Assembly (NCBI GenBank): GCA_964017045.1
Contig: OZ024810.1
Span: 8,301,562-8,365,561 of the forward strand
Origin: Omphiscola glabra
Lineage: Eukaryota > Mollusca > Gastropoda > Lymnaeidae
Direction of reading: 5' to 3'
DNA: 64,000 nucleotides
Shown here: positions 48,041 to 59,867 of the stretch, one piece after another
How the letters are laid out: every line of letters starts with the position of its first letter
Position numbering within the stretch: position 1 is the stretch's first letter
Made by a program: the position numbers and the translations under genes
Notes under the pieces: generated by a model
Database searches by the model: none
The model's input: only the letters and a program-made list of their open reading frames with translations
Told to the model about the DNA's origin: nothing

Positions 48041-51000
48041 CAAAATAAAATAAAAATGTTCTCTTGTACATGAAAGAAGCTTAGAATTAACATCTAATGC
48101 TTTTCTATGTCCTAATAAAAATATAATTACTACAATGATGTTGTTTGAGTCTTGTTTATTATTTTTAAAACTTTTTTATATAAACTAAAATATATATTAT
48201 CTAATTTTAAACAAGACTGTTATGTCAATAATTTTACAATTATCTGATTTTAATATTATTCAGTGTATATATAATAGCTTAATAGCATTAGACTAAGTCA
48301 GACTAAGTCTAAGACTACAGCTAAAGACACACACTAAGTATTAGAATGTTACTACATTAACTTAACAATTATTTAAAATGTATATTTAAATACCTTATTA
48401 AATTAAAACGACACTAACTTTAATTAATTAGGCATTTACGTATGGTTGTAGTAATAGTAATATAATTTTTTAAAAGTGAAAAGTATTAAGCTTAGGCCCA
48501 GGCTTAGGCTTAGGCCTAAATAGACTATAAGATTATAACTGTTTAATTGTTCTTTATACTTATAACTGATAATTGATAAGTAGGCCTAATTTTAGTAATA
48601 TTCTCCCAAATGAGTAGTCATTAATAAGAGAATAACAACTATTATTATTGAAATTACTATCATAAAACTATTGATTGATTCAATGAAGAACGATACACAC
48701 TGAGTCTGAGTACCGTTACACACGATTTTTAACGTAATAAATAAAATTTAAAAGCAACCCTTGGTCACTAAATAAACTTTTCAAGTTTGGTTACAATCTT
48801 TTCTTAAATTATGTAAAATTATTCATTTTAAAATTCTTATAATTATTTAGAAGTTTAAGATTTAACAATAACGAATCACTTCATAATTGACAGTAATAAT
48901 AGCCATTTCCGGCTTTTCGATCAAAAAAAAAAAATTCATACCCCCACTCACTTGGGAGATGCATAACTTTTCAGGGAGACGGTCAATGATAAAACTCAAA
49001 AAATGAAAAAAACTCTTAAATGAATGTAGTTAGCCACCCACTACACCTTATTTGCCTGCCATTACTAATAAAAAAGTATTTATGTGGTTTATATACTTAC
49101 CCCGTCATTATAATAATACTGTCCGTGATACACAAAAAATCTCGTAGCATAAATCAATAAATCACCGGAACACAAAAACTGAAACGTCACTGCTGATAAA
49201 AGCAACTATTTAATAAACAAAGGTGACGTAGTATGCAATTTTCCAATGATACCGTGTAGCCGTACGCCAAATTGTAGAAACGGAATTTTCGACATTTTGG
49301 GACATGCGCAGAAGAATGCGCCGATGGGTATTAAAATCCCTACCTTAGACTATTAAAGGCCTTAATTATTAATTTCCTATGTGTAAATAACGGCCGGTAC
49401 CTCTTTGTTTTTCCTATCCAAGTCAGGGGTGATTTCCGATACATGTCTTTTTCTTTTAAAGTTTTGCAAACTAAATTGACTGATAATAATTTTTAAAAAA
49501 TCAAAAAAATCTTCATTAACAACAAGGAACTAAGATTTTATTTGACTATTGACTATTATTGGCTAAAAATGCATATTGCCTATGCCTATAGTCTATTGTG
49601 TGTAATGTATGCAAGCTGACATAATAAATGTGTTTATAATAATTAATATTCATAGCAAACGACATAACTATTTCTTTTTAAATAGCGTAAGATATTAAGG
49701 CGTAAATTAAAGAAAGGAGTAAACGATTTGTGGGTTCGTTTGCTATCGCCTTCTTCCTTATTTTTCTATATTTCAAACAGAATTATTGTTGGAGATTGCC
49801 AACAAATCATTAAAAAAAAACACAAAAAAAGCCGGACAAGCTGATAATTGATTGACTGTACTACTTTTATTAAAGGGAGTGTTAGTATTACATTTGGGCT
49901 GCGACACCTGCCTCCTCTGGCGTTAACTGGCCTCCTCTGGCGTTAACTGACCTCTTCGAAACGGCTTTTCTCTATGTACACTCGGCTGTGTTCACGACCC
50001 ATTGAATTTTATTCCACTAGCTCCACACCCCCCCCCCCCCAAAAAAACAAAAAAAAAACCCAATAAAATTACAAATTAAATGTGTTCAATAAAATCTCAG
50101 GAGGGAAAAGAAATATTGCATTATCCGTCTCAAAACTATTTTTATTTACACACATTAGACTTAAATTAGAATACATCTCGTATTTGACCTCATATGGCCG
50201 AGTTGTACGTGCATTTTGAGATGAATGTTTCTTTTCAGTCCTCATTGACGTCTAGAAAATTCCGTGTAGTGGTGTGATTGGCGCATCAGTCCAGGTGTAT
50301 GATCTCTTTCTCTCACACACACATACTCTCTTTCTCTCACACATACGTCATACGCGCTCCCTCAGTAGTCTCAGTCGCTCTCTCAATTTCTCTATCCGCC
50401 TCTCTCTAACTTATTTACTTATTTATTGGGAAAAAAGTGGGGGTGGGGGGGGGGGGGGGTTAGAATTTAGATTGGGTACAGTTTCTAATACTGTCGTGAT
50501 TGTTTTAATTATTTAGAAAGTGTATAGAATTTCTTGGAAATTAGAGTGAATGACTCCCTAATAATGCATGTAGCCATAGTAACGTATCATCACTGTCCAT
50601 GGGTATACTCAAAATGCCATAATAATGCCAGGTCGCGACTCGGTACCTGGCCACGAAAATAAAAATACTGCGTCGCAAAAAAAAATTCTCCAAAAATATA
50701 CAATTTAAAAATAATATTTGAAACAAATAATTAATTAAAATAGCATTAAAAATGTTACTTTAAAGTAATAAATAATTTAGAAAAAGCAATTTCTTCTTTT
50801 TTATTCAAAAGAAATCAAACAGAAAAAATTGGCACCGTAAACAGCTTATTGATTAGCAGAGAAATACAATTCACTGTTTCTTGTTTACTAGAAACTTCAG
50901 GTTTGGAGAAAAAGATTGCAACTTCATTCTCACATCCAAGTTATTGGCCATTGCCTGATTATTTCTCCATTAGAGTACCCATCTTCTGCCTTATTTGCAT

Positions 51001-51448
51001 GGCATTTTGCTACCCTGACGGATAAAACAAGCTGGACGATTCGGTTGCTTCTATTTCTAAGCCCTGCCATTGCTTCGTCTAATATGATATTAGATATTAA
51101 ACATATGCGGACAATAAGACAGCATAACATTCACCTTGTATTTCAACGCTAGTTACTAAAGTTTTGGGGTTTCTTTTGGGTGGGGGGGGGTGGGGGGGAA
51201 TCACTAAAACAAACACCTTGTTAAATAAAACTGTAACGACATGGAAATTGGCCACGAGAAAAAAAAATAGGGAAACAATGCTTTATTGTATTTGAAACAA
51301 GTTAATTGTATAAATAAAAACTTAAACATTCATCACATTATGAATGTACTTCCAAAATGAACATATTTTAAAATCATTTAAAAAGGCAAACAGCTCCAAA
51401 AAAATAATATAAAAAGGGAGCTCTTTAACCTCAGGGGTGATTTAATCA
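48041..51448. other. No gene supported
   Basis: AT-rich. NRF1-like half-sites (CATGCGCAG and ATGCGCC, 49303-49322) and a good minus-strand donor (GGG|GTAAGT, exon end 49101) might mark a promoter and first exon, but nothing joins to them. GT/G-rich and CT-rich simple sequence lies at 50300-50460. Two opposed frames at 50916-51152 are unsupported. Confidence 0.35.
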
Positions 51449-51461
51449 ATTGCCTAGCAAC
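51449..51461 (+). promoter_or_regulatory. RFX X-box motif upstream of the 51734 gene
   Basis: ATTGCCTAGCAAC fits the consensus RYYNYY-N(1-3)-RRNRAC (ATTGCC, T, AGCAAC). RFX factors bind X-boxes near the starts of ciliary genes across animals. It lies 273 bp before the predicted start codon. One motif can occur by chance. Confidence 0.55.
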
Positions 51462-51733
51462 CACAACCAGCTAGATTCCGTTATAGAATTCACTAAGTTC
51501 GAGTCCAAATCAAGTTACACTTTTCAGGTTTCAGAAATATCAAAGGGTCTAAAATACTTAACTTTAACAACTTTTGAGTCATCATAAATAATGAAGTGAT
51601 GCTATTATTATTTGATATATCTATATTACTAGATTAGAATTAGTATATTAATAAGTTTTGAATATTTAGCATTATTTTATATTTATGCATTTGTCTTTCA
51701 AGAAAAAAGTCTTAAGTGTAACAATCCTTGGAC

Positions 51734-53377
51734 ATGGCATCAGGGATTAATGAGCATCATGAAGCTTTGAGAAAGCAACATTTTATTAATAGACAGGCAT
51801 ATATTAAAAAGTTACTTATGGTAAGTTTAAAGCTGAAATATTATCTGATTTATTACAACCAATATATTTCACATTTTATGTTTACACTTGCTTTTAGTTT
51901 TAGCTCATAGCACAACTTTATAATTAATTATAAAATACATGATGAGTCTAGCTAGGCTTGGGTTCCTGGAGACCATTTTTTGTTGAAAAAAAAACAACAA
52001 CATTTTTACAAAGAATGGGCCTAAAGTAATTAGGAAAAATGAATAGTAGGACTCTTAGATTATATAATTCATGTTTATTTTAAATTTTATGATATAATCA
52101 TTACTCTTACTTCTTACAATACCGGTAGTATTTATAATTAAAAATATTTTAAGAATATATGTTAAAGTTCTACCAAGCTGAAAATGAAAACAGTTACAAA
52201 ATATGAACAAGTGGTACTGGATAACATTTGGCAAATATTGTTATGTATTTGCAAATATTGTTATGTATTAATCTTCTCCATTACTCAGCATTATGTTTAG
52301 CATTTTAAAAAAAATCAGTGACAGAGTAATATTTTTTTAAATATAAACTAGATCATCCAAATTATGGTATGGCATAAACAAATTTACAATAATAAAAAGT
52401 AATCACCTTTTTAATAAATTAAGATAGCAGACGTTAATTTTTTTATCCAGGAAAGACTAAGAAATGATCAAGAAGAGAACAACTGCCATCTGGAGAAGGG
52501 TTTGTACAGTAAATCTGGAAGCATACCAGAAAATCAGAATCCACTCTCTTATACTGTGCAAAATAGAAAATATGCCCCAGATGCTGATCAGTAAGTTATT
52601 ACAAAATAAATCAAACAGAATTACAAACTTTTTGAGAAAATTTAGGAGACGGTTTGAATCTTAAGTTCCAAAGAAAAAATGCAAAATAGCAATATTATTG
52701 AACTACCGGGTACCGGTTTGTTAAGAAATATAAAGATGTGTGCAGCCTACTGATTTGGCTTTCCATGACCATGGATAGTATATTCACAATGAAACCTGTA
52801 TTAAATTTAATATCAAATTATTTTTACCCCCCCAAAAAATTTCATACATTGCACACATTTGTTGTCCTGGTCAACAAGGGAGTTCATAAATCATAAAGTT
52901 ATTGACAATTTTTGCTTCCCTTTCATTCACAGCTAATGCTACCAATCAATAAATGCTTTTATCAGCATGGTTGACCTAATCCTTTACATTATATATTCCT
53001 GTCAAACAAGGGTATTTCACTCAGCTAGCTTTGATTGGTTGTCAGATTAATTGCCCCTTTATTTGAACTCTGATTGATCAGGAAAGAGCCTTTGTTACAT
53101 TACCGCCACACTAATGGCAGACCAATACACTTCTCTGTCACCATCAACCGCCATTATAGCCCATTCATCTGAAGTCAATAGATTGTGATTAGTAGTGTTA
53201 GTGTTGAATGGTTCTCTTCTGTTGAAGCAGATACATTACTTTATCAATCTGGAAGGGCTAATGACATAATTGTATTTTTTTGTGTAGTCATGTCTTTTCT
53301 TTTGCGTGTAATTGTAAATGTTATTTATCCCTTTCATTTGTTATGATTTGAAAGAACTTATAAAATAGAGAATATAC

Positions 53378-53425
<48 letters not shown>

Positions 53426-54207
53426 ATCTATATATTATTTTTTTTTGTTTTCAGAAAATTAAGTTAATCATTGAGGTATAGAATTAAATATATAGACACT
53501 TTTTAATTGGTTTCATTTATTCATAGGGAGAGGTACAAGGCTCTAAGAGATCAGCAATATTTAAACTACACTGCAAAAATTAAAGGCCGTCTTACTGTAA
53601 GTGTAAGTTATTAAATGGAAGAGTATTTTTGTTTAAAAATATCTGTTGTGTGATGTTAAAACCTCTTTAAACTTTTGAGGTTGTTACATTTTTAACATAA
53701 GACTAACCAACTCCAGTATAAGCACACTGCTTTAAGATCTTTCTTTGAAAAGGGGCATGCCACAGGACACTGGATTTTATGTCTTAAATTATTGAAGCCA
53801 ACAGATTTAAATCACAGAGTTGTGCATTTCAACTAAGTTTTGTAACCAGAAAAATTATTTACAAAAATAAAACTGATCATTAAAAAGGATGACATACATT
53901 TTAAGAGAGATTTTAGATCACCTTCTAAGCTATTTTTAGCACACTAATTTGTTTAAAACTGTGCAAAGAATAATGAGAGATAATCTGTTAGAGGGAGCAG
54001 TTTCGAAAATTATTTTTTAATGGTATTAAAGTACCACATTCTAATTGGAAATTTGATTTTGACGTCGTTTAGATAACATATATTTATTAAAAAAATGTTG
54101 ACATCATTTAAATTACTTTATATGTAGGCCTCTATTTGGATTTCAAAAATGTTTTATTGAAAAAAATTCTTTTATTTCAGTCAACTGACTATTCTCAGCA
54201 GTGGTAA
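51734..54207 (+). CDS. Small four-exon gene, charged helical protein of 107 aa
   Basis: Coding exons are 51734-51820, 52451-52590, 53527-53596 and 54181-54207. All introns are GT..AG with strong donors (ATG|GTAAGT, TCA|GTAAGT, ACT|GTAAGT) and acceptors (TATCCAG, TTCATAG, TTTCAG), and phases 0, 2, 0 agree throughout. The product starts MASGINEHHEALRKQHFINR, is rich in Lys, Arg, Gln, Glu and Tyr (ERYKALRDQQYLNYTAKIKG near the end) and ends STDYSQQW. No signal peptide, membrane segment or named domain. Helical charged stretches, small size and an upstream X-box suggest an axonemal or ciliary protein (inference). The third donor is doubled (GTAAGTGTAAGT), so Val-Ser could be added by alternative splicing. 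Confidence 0.7.
53381..53424. repeat. (TA)n microsatellite
   Basis: About 20 TA units in intron 2 of the 51734 gene. Confidence 0.95.
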
Positions 54208-56100
54208 TATTTGAAAGAACCTGAGCCAGCTTTAAATTCCACATTTAGCTGATCATCATATTGTTCAAATAAGTGATACATATTACAATTTTCTGGCACT
54301 TTCTCTATGTAAATTTTGCACACTGTTTCATCATAAAATACTCTGATGACAAGCAATTGAGATTGAAAAGTAAATGACCCCTGTCCCAGTCCTTGATCCC
54401 TGTTGCATGACGTGATCCTTTATCCATGCTGTGATCCTTGCGACTTAATTATTTTTGCTGGAAATGGTGCTAAAGCCTGTTAAGTATTATACCTAAATAT
54501 TAATTAAAATTGGACTGCTATCAATTTTTTAAAAACAACCATTGGCTGTATTTGAGGAAATAAGAAACATGTTTGAGAACATAAATTATGATAAATTGAA
54601 TTTAAGATATTATAATTTAAATGCTACTAAAACTATTTAATAGTTGGCAATGCTTGTTCAAAGGCTGTTTCTTTATTTAGTCTGCACAATCAACCTTCTC
54701 ACAAAGTTAACAAATGTCTTGGTGGTAATTAAATTTTATAGTATTTTGTTATAATAAAAAAAACGTACATTTTTGACAATATCCTAATTTTTGTATCCTT
54801 TCTAAATTTGATTTTTATACCTGCTTGCATTCCTTTTTAGGATGTTTGTTGTTTACATTTTATATAATTCAACTAAGTAAAATAATCCTGTTGTCATGTG
54901 GGTCTACTTTAGTCTTACATGTTTTTGCAATGAAATAATAAAACTTTCTGGTTCTCATGGTAAGACATTAATTTAGAAATATGTTTAGTTTATTAATTAG
55001 TGTATTAATGTATTTGTTGCTTGTGTGGATTCATTTATTTTACATTCACATTATTATGTGTGCCTTGACAGGAAATGCTATTTTAGGGAGAATATAACAG
55101 CTGTAATTTATATTGTTCAACAATTTCCAATGTGTTTTAATATCAAATTAATGTGTAAATATAAAGATAAAAAGTAAATATAACCTTGGATATATAATAT
55201 GTTTAGAAAAACTAGAAGTAGTCCTACAGCCAGTGCTTGGCCTGAATGCATTGTGAAAATTTCTGGTGGTTTTGAAGATGTGAACAGAATTGACAGTTGA
55301 TGACGATGTTCTATGTATTGTGGAATATTTTGTCACATGATTACCAGGTACTTGAAATGAGAGTAATTTCCTGAATCGTTCAAGGACACACAGAATTTAT
55401 GTGGAATTCTCAAAAATTCCTATCAGGATGATGTGAATTTTCTTTATTTTCAATGACTTTAATAGCACACTTTACAAGTTTTGCACTTAATGCTGCAAAG
55501 TCTTTAATTTATTTCACACTTTTAAATAATAGTTAAAAATGTTATTTTTGTACAGTATCCTAACAGTGTGCTTTTGGTGGTGCCTTTTTAAAATAATTAT
55601 ATATGTAACATTTCAATTAAAATTGTAAAAACATTTTTTGTTGAAGTATTCATAAACATGTGGCTTATTTAATGAAATTTGATATAAAAAACTTCTTAAA
55701 CAACATTTTTAAGAAATTAAATTCTTGAATAAATCATCTATAAATGGAATAAAAAAGGTTTTAGTTGAATGTCATCTATTTTATGCTACATATACTCCTG
55801 CCTTGAATAGTGATGATTTATGTTGAAACATTTTCTTTTTGTTAGTCAAATTTCAAAAAGGAAAGTCTCTTATTTTAAAAAATTTGTTTGAAACTTGAAA
55901 GAAATTTTTGAGATGTTTAATTTGATGCTTAGTTGTTGTTAACTGCTGCAATTGTGTTTATATAAATTCTTGCATTATCCTACACAGTATTATCATAATC
56001 AATGTGCTGGTTTTTTTTTGTCTCACAAAATTTAAAAAAAATTAAAGATTTTCTATTATTAACTTAACTTAAAAATACACATTTAAAACTGAAACCTGGT
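54208..56100. other. 3' UTR and intergenic AT-rich sequence
   Basis: Probable 3' UTR of the 51734 gene followed by AT-rich DNA. A short plus-strand open stretch at 55207-55300 after a TTTAG acceptor does not continue the upstream gene in phase. Confidence 0.4.
54937..54942 (+). terminator. Candidate polyadenylation signal
   Basis: AATAAA about 730 bases after the stop codon of the 51734 gene. Other A/T-rich hexamers nearby make the choice uncertain. Confidence 0.35.
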
Positions 56101-56102
56101 GT

Positions 56103-56108
56103 TTTATT
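56103..56108 (-). terminator. Polyadenylation signal for the cysteine-rich gene
   Basis: AATAAA on the minus strand about 100 bases after the TAA at 56206, a normal distance for a terminal exon. Confidence 0.5.
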
Positions 56109-56205
56109 TTCGGTATATTTTTCAGTTATTCTGCACTTTATACTTGTACAATGTATTTTGTGTCTTAAGTGCTGTAAGTGAATTAAATACTGCCTTTATC
56201 TGGGA

Positions 56206-57147
56206 TTAAGAAGCGTGATTAAAGAAAGTACCCTTGGCAGCAAGATTGCATTCAGCAAGTCTGTGGGATGGTATATTAGACCTTATTGTGTCATAATAAA
56301 GAGGGTCACATATACAAATATCAATCCTTTTCATTTTCCCATTTTGGCATCTGATTGCAGAACAATCTTTGTGAAAAGATTCTGAGTGTAACAAGCAGAA
56401 ATCTCCATCTCTACAATAATTAACACATTTTGAAAAACAAAAATAACTTTGTCATATGTTTATTACATGACAATAGCCAATTTATATAAAAATTTCATCT
56501 GCATAAAATATTTTTCATAGGTGAATAACACTAGTTAAACCAGTAAACTTTGCAAAACAGATTTTTTAAAACAAAATTCCTTTTTTTTTTCTTAAACAAT
56601 AGAGTTGACATGTTAAATTCTGATGGGATTGTAACCGATAATTTATAGACATGAGAATATACAAGATTTATGAGCAAGTTGTAGATAAAAGCAGAAAAAA
56701 AATAGAAATGAAGTTCTACCATCTAGAAAGTTTCACTTTGGTTTAATTTTATTTTCAGCTACAAAACTCCAAAGTTTATTATAGATCGAAACAGTGCATA
56801 GGGACAACTGCTTTCTATTTTACTGAATTTTATACACAACTATTTTGATGAGTCATGATCTCTAAGGAAATGAAAGATGGCAATAGCATAAAAGCAAAAC
56901 TAAGAACTTCTGAACATTTTCCTCCTGATATTAATTTACTAACTGATTTTATTTTCAACACCCCTGTCCTACTACCCTGACATTTTTTGAGCAACCAAAG
57001 CCAACATGATAACTTTGAAAACTATTCCCATTCATTTACAAAACATTGCAAGGGCCATAAGTTTGACTAGTTATTGCCCCTTGCATTCCATTCAAACACT
57101 TGTCCATAAATACAACCTTTCCAAATGGGTCACACACTGGCAATGGC
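56206..57147 (-). CDS. Candidate cysteine-rich, EGF-like gene, last two exons
   Basis: The terminal exon 56410 down to 56206 follows acceptor TAATTATTGTAG and encodes 67 residues to TAA. Its six cysteines are spaced C-x10-C-x4-C-x10-C-x-C-x19-C, including CQNGKMKRIDICICDPLYY, which resembles the C-x-C half of an EGF-like module. A preceding exon 57147 down to 57040 (acceptor CTGAAG, donor TTTT|GTAAATG) is open in the matching phase and adds PVCDPFG..DKC..GPC. The joined pattern suggests a secreted or extracellular protein. Start and signal peptide were not found; a hydrophobic frame at 56722-56650 lies between the exons and does not fit in phase. A polyA signal at 56103 supports the 3' end. 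Alternative: two chance frames. Confidence 0.38.
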
Positions 57148-57484
57148 CTTCAGATTACGTACAAGCTGATGAGATTCAGTGGTTCTAAACATCATGAAAT
57201 CAATGGTAGTTTTAAAAAACAACAATCTTAAGACCATATTTCAATGGACAGTACAGTCTCCAGTCCTCTGATAATGAGCTCCTGGGTACAACAGCACTGT
57301 TGAAATGTTACTGATTGTTTTACGAATTCTATTTTTTTAATTGATGCTGTAGATTTAGCTATTTACATTAAATAATAAGGAAATAAATTCATAGGCATTT
57401 TTTTTTAAAGATATCTGAGCATGTGATCGAATTAACATGACTTCAGCTTTGTCATGACTTGGCCTAGCTATCAAGCACCTACAT

Positions 57485-57750
57485 TTTTTTTCCTGCGGGC
57501 ATCATATGGATGATACAGCTTGGCACCAGTGGCATCGCAGGTGTTGTCGGAATGTCTTATTGCACCAATGTTATCCGCCTTCATGGCTCCATCTCCAGGT
57601 TTGTTTTCAGAGTTTCCTTCTCTTAGATGAGTTGCCATCCAAGGTTAACAAGTCCCATCCACCAGGGGTGCGGGTGATGTTTTTGCTTGACTGGGCTTTC
57701 ATCAATTAGAGATTTGCTCAGTTTAGATGACTCGACCACCCAGCACCCTA
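57485..57750 (-). mobile_element. tRNA-derived SINE with target-site duplication
   Basis: On the minus strand it begins GGGTGCTGGGTGGTCGAGTC (tRNA-like A-box region) and continues through GTGGATGGGACTTGTTAACC and GGCAACTCATCTAAGAGAAG to an A-rich tail. It is flanked by AGCACCTACAT (57474-57484) and AGCAACTACAT (57751-57761), an 11-bp duplication with one mismatch. Same family as 59419-59866, but with a single central unit. Confidence 0.85.
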
Positions 57751-57999
57751 AGCAACTACATATCGTCTATGTAAATGTCTGAATGTGTAAGTCTGTTTTA
57801 TTAAAAACAGTTTTTTCAAATTTTATGAAGAATTAGGCCTCCCCCATGTCCTGTTAAAATGACCAAATGTTTTAAAAGTCGATTGTTAAGTTATTTGGTT
57901 TTTAGTTTGTCCTTTAAAATTAGGAAAACCTGACTTATGTGTTTAGAGAGTTGCAACAATGATATATGATAGTGCTATTTAAGCCCTGGAACTCTTTCT

Positions 58000-58005
58000 T
58001 TTATT
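58000..58005 (-). terminator. Candidate PPM1K polyadenylation signal
   Basis: AATAAA on the minus strand about 150 bases beyond the PPM1K stop codon. Confidence 0.5.
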
Positions 58006-58156
58006 TTCATTAAGTGAACATACCATGAATATTATGTGATAAATTTCTAAAATAAACCGTTTATCCAAGATGATTATTTACATTAAAAAAAAATACCTTA
58101 AAAAAAAAAAAGAAGTTGATATGCCAGGTGTTTCCATCCTTCCCAGTTATCCCTTA

Positions 58157-58426
58157 TTAATAAATGCGAGAATGGGATAGAATGCGTCCAAAATTAAAAT
58201 TATGTCCACCGGTCAGTTTTTGATATTTTCCCCATGCTCCAAGGGGGATCACCAACACAGTGACGTTATCCTCTGAGCCGAAATGCTGGGCCTGGTCAGA
58301 CAGACGACTGCAGGCCTCTTGCGGTGTCTGACAGCTGCTGACAATGTTCACAATCTCCTCGTCACTGATGGCAAAACTCAAACCATCAGAGCTCAGGACT
58401 AGGAAGGCGTCTGATCCATGCTTTAC
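58157..58426 (-). CDS. PPM1K: PPM1K terminal exon
   Basis: Acceptor TGTGTCTCCAG, then VKHGSDAFLVLSSDGL, the EDN metal site, GAWGKY and a 20-residue tail to TAA; 89 codons plus stop. Confidence 0.95.
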   Translation of the reverse strand, partial: VKHGSDAFLVLSSDGLSFAISDEEIVNIVSSCQTPQEACSRLSDQAQHFGSEDNVTVLVIPLGAWGKYQKLTGGHNFNFGRILSHSRIY

Positions 58427-59144
58427 CTGGAGACACAACAAATAACACACTGAAACTCATTCAGGAACCAGACATTTAGTGTATAGCAATCAAGGTATTT
58501 CACTCAGAAATTGACATGTCAAATCTGGATGCGTGACTTCAGAGATTTTGAGAAATCTTTTCCACCCCCCAGCAACTGGTCTTTTTTGTTCTTACAACTC
58601 ATAGTTCAGACCAGTTACAATCCTAAAATCGTACAATATCGTCTCAAAATCATTTAATACAGTATATAAATAGTAAATAAATAAACATACAGTATATATC
58701 ATGTATAAAATAACTGCTGGCGCCAAAAAAAAGTAACTTCTAAAAGTAGATGACCACGCTAATATAACAATCTGCTGTCGCTTTGTTTTGCAGACGTGTA
58801 TTTGCCACAGATATTAATTTATATTGAGTGAATGTGCAGATTACATCATCACAGTCTGTCACAGGTAAAAATGAAGTTACTGGTGAAATTTAACGTGGTT
58901 CAAACTTGAAGTCAGATCAGCATAAAACAAAATTTATAGAAATAAGAATTAATTAACAAATGATGACATCTTAAAAAAAAAAACCCAAGTAACTTGACAA
59001 AGAAAAAGATGGGAAGATAATATCAAAGAATGGACTGGATTACAACTAGGCGATGCTATGCGTAGGGCAGAAGACCGAGAGGAATGGAGAAGAATAGTGT
59101 ACATGTCATCTGTGGCGCCCCAACAGTCGAAGGACTACGGGACC

Positions 59145-59182
<38 letters not shown>

Positions 59183-59836
59183 TTGATATTTATAATTTAG
59201 GAAAAGCAGGTTGAAAAAAATAAATAAATCAATATCCATTGAGCTATTTCCCACTACTATATTATAGTCCAACTATTACAAGCCCTAAATGGGTGGAAAA
59301 GGCGAGGAGTGTTGGAACCAATCAGAGTATCCATTAAGCTGTTTCCCACTACTATATTATAGTCCAACTATTACAAGCCCTAAATGGGTGTAAAGGAAAG
59401 GAGTGTTGGAACCAATCAGTGCTGGGTGGCCGAGTGGTCTAAACTGAGCAAATCTCAAGTTGATGGTCTGGAGTTCAATCCCCACCAAAGCCCAGCCAAG
59501 CAAACACACCACCAGCAGCCCGGGTGGATGGGACTCGTTAACCTTGGACGGCAACTCATCTAAGAGAAGGAAACTCTGAATTCAAACCCGGCGATGGAGT
59601 CCCGATAGGCGGATAACATTGATACCATGAAACACTCCGGCAACTCCCGGGTGGATGGGACTCGTTAACCTTGGACGGCAACTCATCTAAGAGAAGGCAA
59701 ACTTTGAATTCAAACCCAGGAGATGGGGAGATGGAGTTCACATGCGCCTAACTGGCAGCAGTGATGCCTCTCGAACATCGAACCTTGTAACGCGCTTCGA
59801 GCCTTTGGGGATGAAGCGTGATTTCTCAAATAAACT

Positions 59837-59867
<31 letters not shown>

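Noticed and set aside
50916..51152. Opposed 78- and 66-codon frames
   Set aside because: Looked like a possible transposase remnant, but no motif could be identified on either strand.
55207..55300. Alternative last exon for the 51734 gene
   Set aside because: In phase with exon 3 it meets a stop at once, and exon 4 already provides a clean end.
56531..56722. Hydrophobic minus-strand frame starting after a TTTCTAG acceptor
   Set aside because: Tempting as a signal-peptide exon for the cysteine-rich gene, but its donors are weak and out of phase, and AT-rich DNA makes hydrophobic frames by chance.
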